Shown here piece by piece: positions 1-8,400 of a stretch of 64,000 bases of DNA. The DNA is from Francisella uliginis (GTDB lineage: Bacteria; Pseudomonadota; Gammaproteobacteria; Francisellales; Francisellaceae): positions 1,302,001 through 1,366,000 of the forward strand of contig NZ_CP016796.1 in NCBI RefSeq assembly GCF_001895265.1, read 5' to 3'. The notes below the pieces were generated by a model. The model had not been told where the DNA came from. It made no database searches and saw nothing but the letters and a program-made list of their open reading frames with translations. Each line of letters starts with the position of its first letter. The stretch's first letter is position 1. A program made the position numbers and the translations under genes.

Positions 1-569
1 TTTTTATTCAAGATAATTCTGTCATCACTATTTATACCAAAGGCAGACTGCACTTCCACTAAACCATCATGATCATTATTAAGACAATACCTAGCTAAAA
101 GATTAAGCCTTGAGTATTTATTCCCTGCTATCAACCCTACTGGAAATTTAGCAGAGATAGCATTACAACTATCAAGATATTCATCCGTTATTTTTAACTC
201 TTTATTTGGTTTTAATATTCTCGAATAAAAAGGAATTTTATCTCCAAAATCAGCAATTTTTGATCCCTTAAAAGGTGTAGCTATAAATACACATTTGTCA
301 ACGTTTTCTAGTTGTAGCTCATTGATAGCTTTACAAACTATTATGCCACCCATACTATGTGCAATAAATGTGATAGACTTTGTCTTCGGAATGTTTCTTA
401 TAACTTCGCAAAGCTTAGAAACTGCAGTGTTGATACTTACAAAAGTAGTAGGTAAATCTATAGATATAATCTCATCATAATACTGATTAAAAAAGCTCGC
501 TAAAGTACGCATATCCTTACTATTTTTAATAAACCCATGAACTAAAACCATGATTCTATCTGTTTTCAT
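1..569 (-). CDS. Alpha/beta-hydrolase, lipase/esterase-like (3' end cut by window edge)
   Basis: The reverse strand is open from an ATG at 569 to the window edge (189 codons, no stop). The visible protein starts with a hydrophobic strand leading into VHGF (oxyanion-type HG, residues 11-12). It has the nucleophile elbow AHSMGG with Ser72, then IATPFKGS and a late NNDHDGLV stretch around 164-171 that could supply the acid or histidine of the triad. This order fits small lipase/PGAP1-like hydrolases. There is no signal peptide, so a cytoplasmic enzyme is likely. Substrate unknown. The end of the gene lies outside the window. Confidence 0.75.
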   Translation of the reverse strand, partial: MKTDRIMVLVHGFIKNSKDMRTLASFFNQYYDEIISIDLPTTFVSINTAVSKLCEVIRNIPKTKSITFIAHSMGGIIVCKAINELQLENVDKCVFIATPFKGSKIADFGDKIPFYSRILKPNKELKITDEYLDSCNAISAKFPVGLIAGNKYSRLNLLARYCLNNDHDGLVEVQSAFGINSDDRIILNK

Positions 570-593
570 TTACTATAAATACTTAATATATTT

Positions 594-1664
594 TTAGAAA
601 TTATAACCAAATCCATTTAAATTATCTTTTAAAATAATATTTGGCTCATTAAAAGTTAGATAACCATTATAAATATCTTTTGCAACCCAATCTAAGGGAT
701 CAAGATCTGCTATAGTAATATCTTCAGCTAATGCAAAACTTGCTGTAGCTAAGATACCTGCGGGAGACTCCATCATACAGCCAACCATACATGGTATACC
801 TGCCTCATCAGCTAGTTTCTTTATTTTTTTAGCCTCTAAAATACCACCTGTTTTTGCAAGTTTGATATTTATCATATTACAAGCTCTCTCATCTATAACT
901 CGTTTAGCATCACTTGAGTTAAATACAGATTCATCAGCAACTATTGGAATATTGCTAAACTGAGTTATCTCATGCATAGCTGATATATCATAATACTTGA
1001 CTGGTTGCTCGATTATTTCAACGTTTAAGCTATATTTATTTAGCTCTTCAATAAACTGTTTCGTTTGAATTATACTCCAGCCTTGATTAGCATCAAATCT
1101 AAATTTAGTACTCTTATTAAATTCACTATCTAAAGCTTTAAGTAGTTCTATATCTCTTCTAAAATCAGCTCCAGTTTTGACCTTTATAGCTGTAAAATTA
1201 GCTTCAACACCATTTTGGATATTTTGTATAGTCTCTGAAACTGTACCACAGCTTATAGATACATCAGTCTCCATAGTATTATTTTTTGCCCCAAGGAAGT
1301 TTGCTACAGAGGTGTTTTTTTGTTTAGCAAGTAGATCATGAAAAGCTAGATCAACAGCCATTTTTGCTGCTGAGTTAAACATAACTCTATTAAAAGCCTG
1401 GTGTAAAACCCTTTCATAGTCACTCAAATACGCTCCTTTAATAACTGGAGTAAAAATTTCATTAACAATATATTGCATACCTTGTAATGTATCGCCAGTA
1501 ATTGCAGTTGTTGCAGGAGCTACACCATAACCTTTTGTTCCATTATCTAAAGTTAATTCAACAACTAAAGAATCTATATGATTTGTACTTCGTATAGCTG
1601 TTGTAAATGTTCTTTTAAGAGCTATTTTTACTATAGATGTTTTTATATCGATTATTTTACTCAT
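594..1664 (-). CDS. Dipeptide epimerase (L-Ala-D/L-Glu type), enolase superfamily
   Basis: The 356-aa protein has the muconate-lactonizing subgroup layout: N-terminal capping domain, then a TIM barrel. Visible active-site residues are the K161-x-K163 pair, metal ligands D191, E219 and D244 (in RFDANQGW, IIEQP and VADES) and the opposite base K268 (NIKLAKTGG). In this family these lysines epimerise the alpha carbon of L-Ala-D-Glu and related dipeptides, which helps recycle murein peptides. Length is normal. The start codon directly abuts the end of a palindromic repeat at 1664-1804, so its promoter or leader must lie in that repeat or beyond. Exact dipeptide specificity is inferred. Confidence 0.85.
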   Translation of the reverse strand: MSKIIDIKTSIVKIALKRTFTTAIRSTNHIDSLVVELTLDNGTKGYGVAPATTAITGDTLQGMQYIVNEIFTPVIKGAYLSDYERVLHQAFNRVMFNSAAKMAVDLAFHDLLAKQKNTSVANFLGAKNNTMETDVSISCGTVSETIQNIQNGVEANFTAIKVKTGADFRRDIELLKALDSEFNKSTKFRFDANQGWSIIQTKQFIEELNKYSLNVEIIEQPVKYYDISAMHEITQFSNIPIVADESVFNSSDAKRVIDERACNMINIKLAKTGGILEAKKIKKLADEAGIPCMVGCMMESPAGILATASFALAEDITIADLDPLDWVAKDIYNGYLTFNEPNIILKDNLNGFGYNF

Positions 1665-1804
1665 ATAGTTAATCCGAATGACTTATGTAAAATAAAACCT
1701 GTCATTCCGGACTTGATCCGGAATCTCCTAGCCAAAGTGAAGAGATCCTGAACCAAGTTCAGGATGACCGCATAAAAGTACACAATACAATCGGATTGAC
1801 TATA
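1664..1804. repeat. Composite palindromic element, copy 1
   Basis: The outer ends 1664-1677 (TATAGTTAATCCGA) and 1791-1804 (TCGGATTGACTATA) are inverted repeats with one mismatch. Inside are two 27-nt arms, 1701-1727 and 1742-1768. Arm 1 runs GTCAT to ATCTC around TTCCGG/CCGGAA; arm 2 runs GAGAT to ATGAC around CCTGAAC/GTTCAGG. Each arm can fold alone and the two arms can also pair with each other. There is no coding capacity. It resembles a miniature inverted-repeat element. It fills the gap between the DUF819 stop and the epimerase start. Confidence 0.85.
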
Positions 1805-2366
1805 CTGCAAATCCAGAAAGTATTTTAGCAACAATTAAACCTCCCTGTGTTCCCACTAAAAACCCCAGTAATGCCATAACTACAGCTATAGAAACTAAAC
1901 TTCTACTATAAGCACTTGCTAAAATAGGAGCTCCAGCGATACCGCCAATATTAGCTAGTGATGCTATAGAACACATTGCTAAATTTAGCTTAAATATCTT
2001 AGCTATGATTGTCATTATTATAGCATGTATAACTAAAATCATTATTCCACACGCTATATATATTGGAGCCTCTGAAAATCCTTCAAATGAAGAGCCTGAA
2101 GCTATCAAAGCTACTAAAAAGTATAAAAATATACTAGCAATAATACTGTCACTTCTTATCTTAGCTATTGGAGTCATTGCCCCTATAAACCCTAAAAATG
2201 TCACAACCAAGATAGTCCAAGTCTTTGTACTAATTAGTGCTGTTTGAGGTAAATATGCTGCTACTATACTTGCAATATCTGTCGCTGTAAACGCTATGGC
2301 TATTAATAAGAATATCCCTACAAAGTTAATGTCTCCTTTTAAAATTATAAGGATCTTGAATATCAA
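1800..2366 (-). pseudogene. DUF819 membrane protein, C-terminal part of a frameshifted gene
   Basis: This 188-aa frame is mostly transmembrane (about five hydrophobic helices) with the glycine-rich NIGGIAGAPILA segment typical of the DUF819 (YjcL-like) family. It lacks the N-terminal half, which is encoded just upstream in another frame at 2326-2967. The true reading probably joins near the TTTTAAAA run at 2337-2344, so the first dozen or so residues of this frame are not native. Its stop codon (1800-1802) lies inside the terminal repeat of the palindromic element at 1664-1804. Family function is not established; a transporter role is only suspected. Confidence 0.75.
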
Positions 2367-2967
2367 CCTTACGAATATGCTCTTCTAATGAACCTGCTTT
2401 TGTCCATTTATCAAATATTTTTGCACGAGAGATAAGAGCAAACAAAAATGCAAACCAGATAGTATAGCTTATTGAATCTGTCAGAAGTATATATCCCATC
2501 TGATTATCTGGTGTATTAAGGGCTTGTTTAACAGCAACCATATTTCCAGTGCCTCCCATCCAGCTAGCTGATAATGCAGAGAAACCTTTCCAAGCATCTG
2601 GTGATATATATCTACCAATAGTTAGATACATAATTATAAAAGCTATAATTATACTAATACTTGCACCAAAGAAAGCGATCAACAATTTCCTTCCAAGCTT
2701 AATTACTAGCCTAATATCACAGCGGATTAACATTAAGAATAACATTATCGGTAATATTAAGCCTTCAAGTTGTGATTTTGTCTGCTTAATCTCTATAGAA
2801 TGAGTATTCCACAAACCAAGTATTGATAATAAAACTATCGAAAAATATATAATTACTATAGCGGGAAAATATTCAAATATCTTTGATTTAGACTTACTAG
2901 AAATAAGTACTATTAAACTACATATCAATAATAGTGATGATATATAAGAAAGAGATGTTGAAATCAC
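2326..2967 (-). pseudogene. DUF819 membrane protein, N-terminal part of a frameshifted gene
   Basis: This 213-aa frame has about six hydrophobic helices and the SALSASWMGGTGNMVAV motif characteristic of DUF819 proteins. It runs out of frame at DPYNFKRRH-stop, where the other frame continues with GDINFVGIF. Removing one base in the run at 2337-2344 joins the two halves into a protein of about 388 aa, the usual family size. Either the gene is decayed by a single-base insertion, or the run is a slippage site, or the base is a sequencing error. The first is the simplest reading. Confidence 0.75.
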
Positions 2968-3286
2968 TTTTAACTCCTGATTTGATTAAATAAAAAATTT
3001 TATAATCTTAAATATTAGCAATAAGTGCAAATACTAACTAAGACTGTTGATTTAATTATCAAGTCATTCTCGCGAAGGCGGGAATCTCTCCAGTATTTAA
3101 GAGATCCCCGTGTCAAGCACGACTTTTTTATGGTGAATACTGATTAAATCAATAGTCTTTAAACTTAAAGATTCTACTCAACTGAGTTTCTAAAACCAAT
3201 ATTTTTTCTAGCTATTTATTTGACTGATGAAGTATATTGAAAGAAAAAAATATTTGAGAAACTTATCTTTAGATAAATCGTTTAAA
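2968..3286. other. 319-base intergenic stretch holding palindromic element copy 2
   Basis: No plausible gene is visible here. The middle (3040-3159) is a copy of the composite palindromic element. The left flank (2968-3039) should contain the leader of the DUF819 gene. The right flank (3160-3286) lies after the glutathione peroxidase stop and is AT-rich, with no clear terminator. Confidence 0.7.
3040..3159. repeat. Composite palindromic element, copy 2 (right arm decayed)
   Basis: The outer inverted repeats 3040-3056 and 3143-3159 match at 16 of 17 positions (AAGACTGTTGATTTAAT against the complement of the other end). The inner left arm 3063-3088 runs GTCAT to ATCTC around TCTCGC/GCGGGA. The right arm begins GAGATCCCCGTG at 3101, but its end reads CACGAC followed by T's instead of completing ATGAC, so it has decayed. 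The outer repeat sequence differs from copy 1. Confidence 0.75.
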
Positions 3287-3757
3287 TTAATCTTTTAAGA
3301 AGTTATCAATATCAGCAATCAAATCTTCAGGTATTGTCTTAGGTGCATATCTTATAACAGTTTGACCATCTTTTGATACCAAGAATTTAGTAAAATTCCA
3401 TTTTATTCTTTCAGTACCTAAAATCCCTTTCGCCTGTTCTTTTAAGTATTCAAATAGAGGTTCTGAATCCTTACCATTAACTTTTGTTTTTTTCATAATA
3501 GGAAATGTAATACCAAAGTTAGTTTCACAAAAACCTTTTATTTCAGTATCACTTCCTGGCTCTTGACCACCAAAAGAGTTACACGGAAATGCTACAATTT
3601 CTAAATCTGGATATATCTCATGCAAATGTTGTAAACCTTTATACTGCTTTGTAAAACCACACTTACTTGCTACATTAACAACTAATAGAACCTTATTTTT
3701 TGGTAAATAGAATTCTGATCCATCTCCCGCTGTTAGCTTAAAATCATAAATAGACAT
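3287..3757 (-). CDS. Glutathione peroxidase family protein (Cys type)
   Basis: The 156-aa protein is a complete thioredoxin-fold peroxidase. The catalytic tetrad is visible: C33 (ASKCGFT), Q65 (GGQEPG), W120 and N121 (KWNFTKF). It reduces hydroperoxides with thiol donors, probably in the cytoplasm since there is no signal peptide. The usual FPCNQF motif reads FPCNSF here; the changed Gln is not the catalytic one. Normal length for BtuE-like bacterial enzymes. It stands alone, with the next gene (exported chorismate-mutase-like) starting about 370 bases upstream on the same strand. Confidence 0.93.
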   Translation of the reverse strand: MSIYDFKLTAGDGSEFYLPKNKVLLVVNVASKCGFTKQYKGLQHLHEIYPDLEIVAFPCNSFGGQEPGSDTEIKGFCETNFGITFPIMKKTKVNGKDSEPLFEYLKEQAKGILGTERIKWNFTKFLVSKDGQTVIRYAPKTIPEDLIADIDNFLKD

Positions 3758-3783
3758 GTTATTTTATTACCTCATATATTTTA

Positions 3784-4131
3784 TTAAAAACTTTGATCTG
3801 CAGTTTTTAAATCCTGCGTATTTAATATATTAAAAACTTCATCCACTAATCTAGGAGAAACATCATACTGTATTGCAAAAGATGTACGAGTTTTTTCTAA
3901 TGATTTATCTTTAAACGGATCATAACTTGGTAAGTTTTGTTTTTTCTCAAGTTTTAACATTTTTTTACGCCATCCCTTGCGCTCTGCAATCAATTCAATA
4001 ATTTGCTGATCTGCATTCAATATCTTAGCTTTATAACTTTCTACAGATGGTTTACTAGCATTATTATGAGCCATGGCAAAAGACGAGCTACAGCAAATAA
4101 AGCTTAAGAAAAATATTGCATACTTTTTCAT
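3784..4131 (-). CDS. Exported chorismate mutase-like protein (AroQ fold)
   Basis: I chose the ATG at 4131 over an upstream TTG because it places a signal peptide first (MKKYAIFFLSFICC, cleavage near AMA). The mature part of about 95 aa is helical and follows the AroQ pattern: a first helix with IIELIAERKGWRKKML, then KKQNLPSYDPFKDKSLEKTR, then a last helix LVDEVFNIL. In this family that fold converts chorismate to prephenate. Secreted mutases occur in several bacteria, but their role is unclear. One or more active-site arginines may be missing, so activity is uncertain. Confidence 0.7.
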   Translation of the reverse strand: MKKYAIFFLSFICCSSSFAMAHNNASKPSVESYKAKILNADQQIIELIAERKGWRKKMLKLEKKQNLPSYDPFKDKSLEKTRTSFAIQYDVSPRLVDEVFNILNTQDLKTADQSF

Positions 4132-4252
4132 GTTATATTTATAAATTAAATATGATTTTAATACTATAATGTTTTCCAAAAAAATTTAAAAGCCCATACT
4201 GAGTAAAAACCGTAAGAAAAATAATTACTAAACTATTGGTTTTAGCAAATAT

Positions 4253-5743
4253 TTATTTTCTTATAAAATGACTGCCTATGCTATTTTGTCTTAACATTGC
4301 TTTTCTAACAGTCAATTTAGCTAGAGCAATTACTTTTTTATATGCTTCTAATTTATAGTCATATTTACCTAATACGCTATCTCGATATATTGAGTTTTCT
4401 AGTGTTTTAAGCTGTTTATAAGCATCATTCAATTCTGACTGTCTTCTAACTAACCCAACTTTATCCCACATTAACTGTCTTATCTGGGCTATCATGTGAG
4501 TGTAATCTTTACTTGAATTAAATAACTCTAACACTTCATTATCTTGATAAAAATCATGTGTCAGATTGTTTAATATATCTTTACTTGCTTGCAAAGCATA
4601 TACAACACATTCAAGTAACGAATTACTTGCTAATCTATTTGCCCCATGTAAACCTGTGCAAGAAACCTCACCAACAGCGTATAAATTTTGCACACTTGTT
4701 TGTGAATTTTTATCAACACTTACTCCACCACAACTATAATGAGCTGCTGGTGATATCGGAATCCTATCTATAGTTGGATCTATATTATTATCTAATAATT
4801 TTTGGTATATGTAAGGAAATTTATCTTGCCACTGACTAGCACTAAGATGAGTAGCATTTAGATAAATATCTCTTCCGGCCTGCATATTGATATAAATCTG
4901 TCTAGCTACAATATCTCTAGGAGCAAGGTCTCTTTTTTCATGAATTAATTTCATGATTCTTATACCTTTTTCTGTTTCTAATACAGCGCCACTACCGCGA
5001 ATAGCTTCAGAAATCAAAATAGGCTCTCCTGCCTTACCAAAAAAACAAGTAGGATGAAATTGTGTAAACTCTAGATTCTCTAGCTGGCAACCTATGTCAT
5101 AAGCCATAATCATCGCACTACCATCACCAGCAGTAACATTAGTTACATATTTGTATAACCCAGAAGCTCCTCCTGATGCTAATACTACTTTTTTGGCAAT
5201 AAACTTAATTACTTGATGATTACTTTTATGAGTATATAAACCTATACATTTATTATCTTTTTTAATTAGTTTAAATACTTTGTGATTTGAATATATTGAT
5301 ATATTTTCAAGCTCATTTAGGTTTTCATATAGCTTTGATATAACTGCTCTTCCTGTGTAATCTTTGATGTGCAAGATTCTAGCTAATGAATGTCCACCTT
5401 CTAAATGTAAGCTATAATTTCCATCATTATTTCTATCAAACTCAACACCATGTTGTTCAAGCCATTTTATTGAAGAATTTGAATTACTTACAACTTGATT
5501 TACACTCTCAAGATTTGCAATATTACCACTAGCAACATACGTATCAGTTATATGTGACTCTACGCTATCTTGTTCAGATATTATCGCAGCAATACCACCT
5601 TGAGCATATGAACTAGCACATTTGTCAAAAACTTGATCACAAATGATAGCTATATCTAAGCCATGTTCTGCTAACTCTATAGCTGCAACTACCCCAGCTA
5701 GTCCACCCCCTACTATAGCTATATCATGCTTTTTTACAATCAT
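4253..5743 (-). CDS. nadB: L-aspartate oxidase
   Basis: This 496-aa flavoprotein oxidises L-aspartate to iminoaspartate, the first step of de novo NAD synthesis. The FAD-binding IVGGGLAGVVAAIE motif is at residues 10-23. The SYAQGGIAA and EFTQFHPT segments and the late HGANRLASNSLLE motif are typical of the succinate-dehydrogenase/NadB flavoprotein family. It is the last gene of a nadA-nadC-nadB block, starting four bases after the nadC stop. Slightly shorter than the E. coli enzyme. Confidence 0.95.
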   Translation of the reverse strand: MIVKKHDIAIVGGGLAGVVAAIELAEHGLDIAIICDQVFDKCASSYAQGGIAAIISEQDSVESHITDTYVASGNIANLESVNQVVSNSNSSIKWLEQHGVEFDRNNDGNYSLHLEGGHSLARILHIKDYTGRAVISKLYENLNELENISIYSNHKVFKLIKKDNKCIGLYTHKSNHQVIKFIAKKVVLASGGASGLYKYVTNVTAGDGSAMIMAYDIGCQLENLEFTQFHPTCFFGKAGEPILISEAIRGSGAVLETEKGIRIMKLIHEKRDLAPRDIVARQIYINMQAGRDIYLNATHLSASQWQDKFPYIYQKLLDNNIDPTIDRIPISPAAHYSCGGVSVDKNSQTSVQNLYAVGEVSCTGLHGANRLASNSLLECVVYALQASKDILNNLTHDFYQDNEVLELFNSSKDYTHMIAQIRQLMWDKVGLVRRQSELNDAYKQLKTLENSIYRDSVLGKYDYKLEAYKKVIALAKLTVRKAMLRQNSIGSHFIRK

Positions 5744-5746
5744 TTT

Positions 5747-6610
5747 TTATATTTGAACCTGCATAGAAAGATCTATAGCATTAATATGTTTTGTAATAGC
5801 ACCAACAGATATAAAATCAACACCTGTCTTTGCCATCTCTACTATAGTATTACTATCAATATTACCAGAAACTTCTAACGCTACTTTGTCTTTAGCTAGA
5901 CTAACAGCCTTTTTAATATCTTCTACAGAAAAATTATCAAGCATTATAATATCTGCTCCAGCATTTATTGCTTGATTTAACTCATCTAGATTTGTAACTT
6001 CAATTTCTACAATCTTACTACTATCTAATTGCTTAGCTTTTGTAACAACCTGTAAAATTCCACCAGCAGATCTGATATGATTTTCCTTGATCAAATAAGC
6101 ATCAAATAAACCTATACGATGGTTAAACCCACCTCCACACTTAACTGCATATTTCTGTGCTAAGCGAAATCCTGGAATAGTCTTACGCGTATCAAGTAGC
6201 TTAGTTTTATAGTCAGATATAAGTCTTACAAGTTTATTTGTAGCTGTCGCTGTAGCTGAAAGCATTTGAATAAAATTTAACATTGCTCTTTCTGCTGTGA
6301 GAATACTTCTAGCATTTCCTTTTAGTTCAAAAATTTTTTGACCTGCGATTACTTCATCTGCATCATTATATAACCATGTTATTTCGATATTACTGTCAAC
6401 TTGACTTATGACTTCATTAGCAAATTTTTGACCACACAAGACCATATCTTCACGTGTGACACAAAAAGCAGTAGTATCAATATCTTGGGCTAACTGAGCT
6501 GTGATATCGCCACTAGCAACATCTTCAGTTAAAGACTCTGTAACCAATTTTCTAATAACATTATTTGGAACTTCAATTATCTGATTACTATTTAACATTA
6601 CTTCAGACAT
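5747..6610 (-). CDS. nadC: Nicotinate-nucleotide pyrophosphorylase (quinolinate phosphoribosyltransferase)
   Basis: The 287-aa protein turns quinolinate and PRPP into nicotinate mononucleotide. Family marks are ERAMLNFIQMLSATAT, the DTRKTIPGFRLAQKYAVKCGG run that binds quinolinate, HRIGLFDAYLIKENH, and the barrel-end strands IVEIEV, IIMLDN and EVSGNID. Full length. It sits between nadA (8 bases upstream) and nadB (3 bases downstream), so the three enzymes are made together. Confidence 0.96.
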   Translation of the reverse strand: MSEVMLNSNQIIEVPNNVIRKLVTESLTEDVASGDITAQLAQDIDTTAFCVTREDMVLCGQKFANEVISQVDSNIEITWLYNDADEVIAGQKIFELKGNARSILTAERAMLNFIQMLSATATATNKLVRLISDYKTKLLDTRKTIPGFRLAQKYAVKCGGGFNHRIGLFDAYLIKENHIRSAGGILQVVTKAKQLDSSKIVEIEVTNLDELNQAINAGADIIMLDNFSVEDIKKAVSLAKDKVALEVSGNIDSNTIVEMAKTGVDFISVGAITKHINAIDLSMQVQI

Positions 6611-6618
6611 AATTTTTC

Positions 6619-7644
6619 CTAAAAATTTATCATTCTATTTAGAGGAATAAGAGCTTTTTGTCTCACTTCCTCATCTACAAAAATTTGGTTATTTTGTTTT
6701 GCTAAGCAGTCTCTTAAGTTTTTTAATTGATTTAATTTCATCCACGGACATTTAGCACACGATTGGCAAGTAGCTCCACGACCAGCAGTAGGAGCAGGGA
6801 TAAATTCCTTATGCGGAGATAACTGTTTCATTTTATAGAAAACTCCTGTATCAGTAGCAACTATAAACTTATCATTATTCATTTCTTTACTTGCAGCTAT
6901 TAGCTGAGAAGTTGAACCAACAGCATCAGCTCTTTTTATAATTTCAGCTGGTGACTCAGGGTGTACTAAAACAGCAGCTTCTGGATATTCAAGCATCAAA
7001 TCATCTAAAGCTTGTGCCTTGAACTCTTCATGAACAATACAACTACCATCATATAGCAGCATATCAGCGCCTGTTTGTTTAGCAATCCAGTCACCTAAGA
7101 ATCTATCTGGACCCCATAGAATTTTTTTGCCTTGTTTATGTAAATAAGAGCAAATTTCTAAAGCATTAGAGGATGTAACAGTCCAATCAGCTAGAGCCTT
7201 TATTTCCGCTGAAGTATTTACATAAACAACAACCTCTCTATCAGGATGCTTTTCTATAAAGCTTTTAAACTCACCATTGTTACAACTTAGATCTAATGAA
7301 CATTCAGCTTCTAAAGTTGGCATAAGCACTTTTTTCTCAGGACTTAGGATTTTTGCTGAATCTCCCATAAATCTTACACCCGCAACAACTAATGTATCAC
7401 ATTCACTTTCTAAGCCAAATTTAGCCATAGCAAGAGAATCACCTACAAAACCACCTGTTTGCTCAGCTAACTCTTGGATTTCTGCATCCACATAATAGTG
7501 GGCTACTAAACAAGCATTATTTTGTTCTAACAACTCTTTTATTTCATTAATATATTTCTGCTTTTCAACATCTTTAATTTTTAAGCCTGGCAGTTCAGCT
7601 CTAGCTTGTGATATTTTATCTTTTATAAGTTTTTGATTTAACAT
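6619..7644 (-). CDS. nadA: Quinolinate synthase
   Basis: The ATG at 7644 is preferred over an upstream start because AAGGAG lies just before it and the longer form would overlap gmk. The protein (341 aa) condenses iminoaspartate with dihydroxyacetone phosphate to quinolinate using a [4Fe-4S] cluster. Candidate cluster cysteines are in [18 protein letters not shown] and [16 protein letters not shown]. The [23 protein letters not shown] start and the HPESPAEI segment are classic NadA. First gene of the NAD block. Confidence 0.95.
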   Translation of the reverse strand: MLNQKLIKDKISQARAELPGLKIKDVEKQKYINEIKELLEQNNACLVAHYYVDAEIQELAEQTGGFVGDSLAMAKFGLESECDTLVVAGVRFMGDSAKILSPEKKVLMPTLEAECSLDLSCNNGEFKSFIEKHPDREVVVYVNTSAEIKALADWTVTSSNALEICSYLHKQGKKILWGPDRFLGDWIAKQTGADMLLYDGSCIVHEEFKAQALDDLMLEYPEAAVLVHPESPAEIIKRADAVGSTSQLIAASKEMNNDKFIVATDTGVFYKMKQLSPHKEFIPAPTAGRGATCQSCAKCPWMKLNQLKNLRDCLAKQNNQIFVDEEVRQKALIPLNRMINF

Positions 7645-7657
7645 CCAAATGCTCCTT

Positions 7658-8230
7658 TTAACCTTGGATATTTGCTTCGAAATATTCACATAGTTGCTCT
7701 AATGATTGACTAAAATCATCATTAACTAGTTGATAATCAAATTCATTAGCATGGGATATTTCTGCTTCTGCTTGATCCATGCGGTAATCAATTATATCTT
7801 TTGAATCAGTATTTCTTGTTTCTAAACGCTTTCTTAACTCATCCATTGAGGGTGGTAGTATAAATATACTCTTAGCTCTTGATCCATATATAACTCGAGT
7901 CTGTTGAGCGCCTTGCCAATCAATCTCAAGTATTATATTTTTACCTTCTGCAAGTAGTTTATCTATCTCAGCCTTTGATGTGCCATAATAGTTTTTAAAA
8001 ACCTTTGCATACTCAATAAAGCCATCTTTTCTAAGCATCTGCTCAAACTCAGCAATAGAGACAAAATGATATTCTTTACCATTAGTTTCACCAGTACGAG
8101 GAGCTCTAGTTGTATGAGATGTGGCTACTGCAAAATTATCTCTGCCAACTTGTGTTTCTAAAAAAGCTTTTAATAAAGAACTTTTACCAGCACCTGATGG
8201 TGCAGAAACTATAAAAATATAGTTACTCAT
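7658..8230 (-). CDS. gmk: Guanylate kinase
   Basis: The 190-aa kinase phosphorylates GMP to GDP. The P-loop [12 protein letters not shown] is at residues 9-20. The GMP-binding [20 protein letters not shown] follows, with the [14 protein letters not shown] and [11 protein letters not shown] strands in the usual order. Length is slightly below the E. coli enzyme. It lies 13 bases upstream of nadA on the same strand and may share its transcript. Confidence 0.96.
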   Translation of the reverse strand: MSNYIFIVSAPSGAGKSSLLKAFLETQVGRDNFAVATSHTTRAPRTGETNGKEYHFVSIAEFEQMLRKDGFIEYAKVFKNYYGTSKAEIDKLLAEGKNIILEIDWQGAQQTRVIYGSRAKSIFILPPSMDELRKRLETRNTDSKDIIDYRMDQAEAEISHANEFDYQLVNDDFSQSLEQLCEYFEANIQG

Positions 8231-8400
8231 TTGTAAAAATCATAATTGAATAGATAGTTCGATGAATTATACAGGTTTCGTTAATTAAATAGAACAAAGA
8301 TAGCTAAATTTATGTATTTGTTCTTAAAATAGAGATAATTAAAATATTAAAAAAAGATATAGTATAAACTAATCATAAGAAATCTATACAAAAAATTAGA

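Noticed and set aside
295-480. Short forward frame inside the lipase-like gene
   Set aside because: It is the shadow of an open reverse-strand frame with clear hydrolase motifs; the forward frame has no ribosome site or family pattern.
1701-1768. Reading the paired arms as a CRISPR array
   Set aside because: There are only two arms per locus, in opposite orientation, with no spacers and no cas genes.
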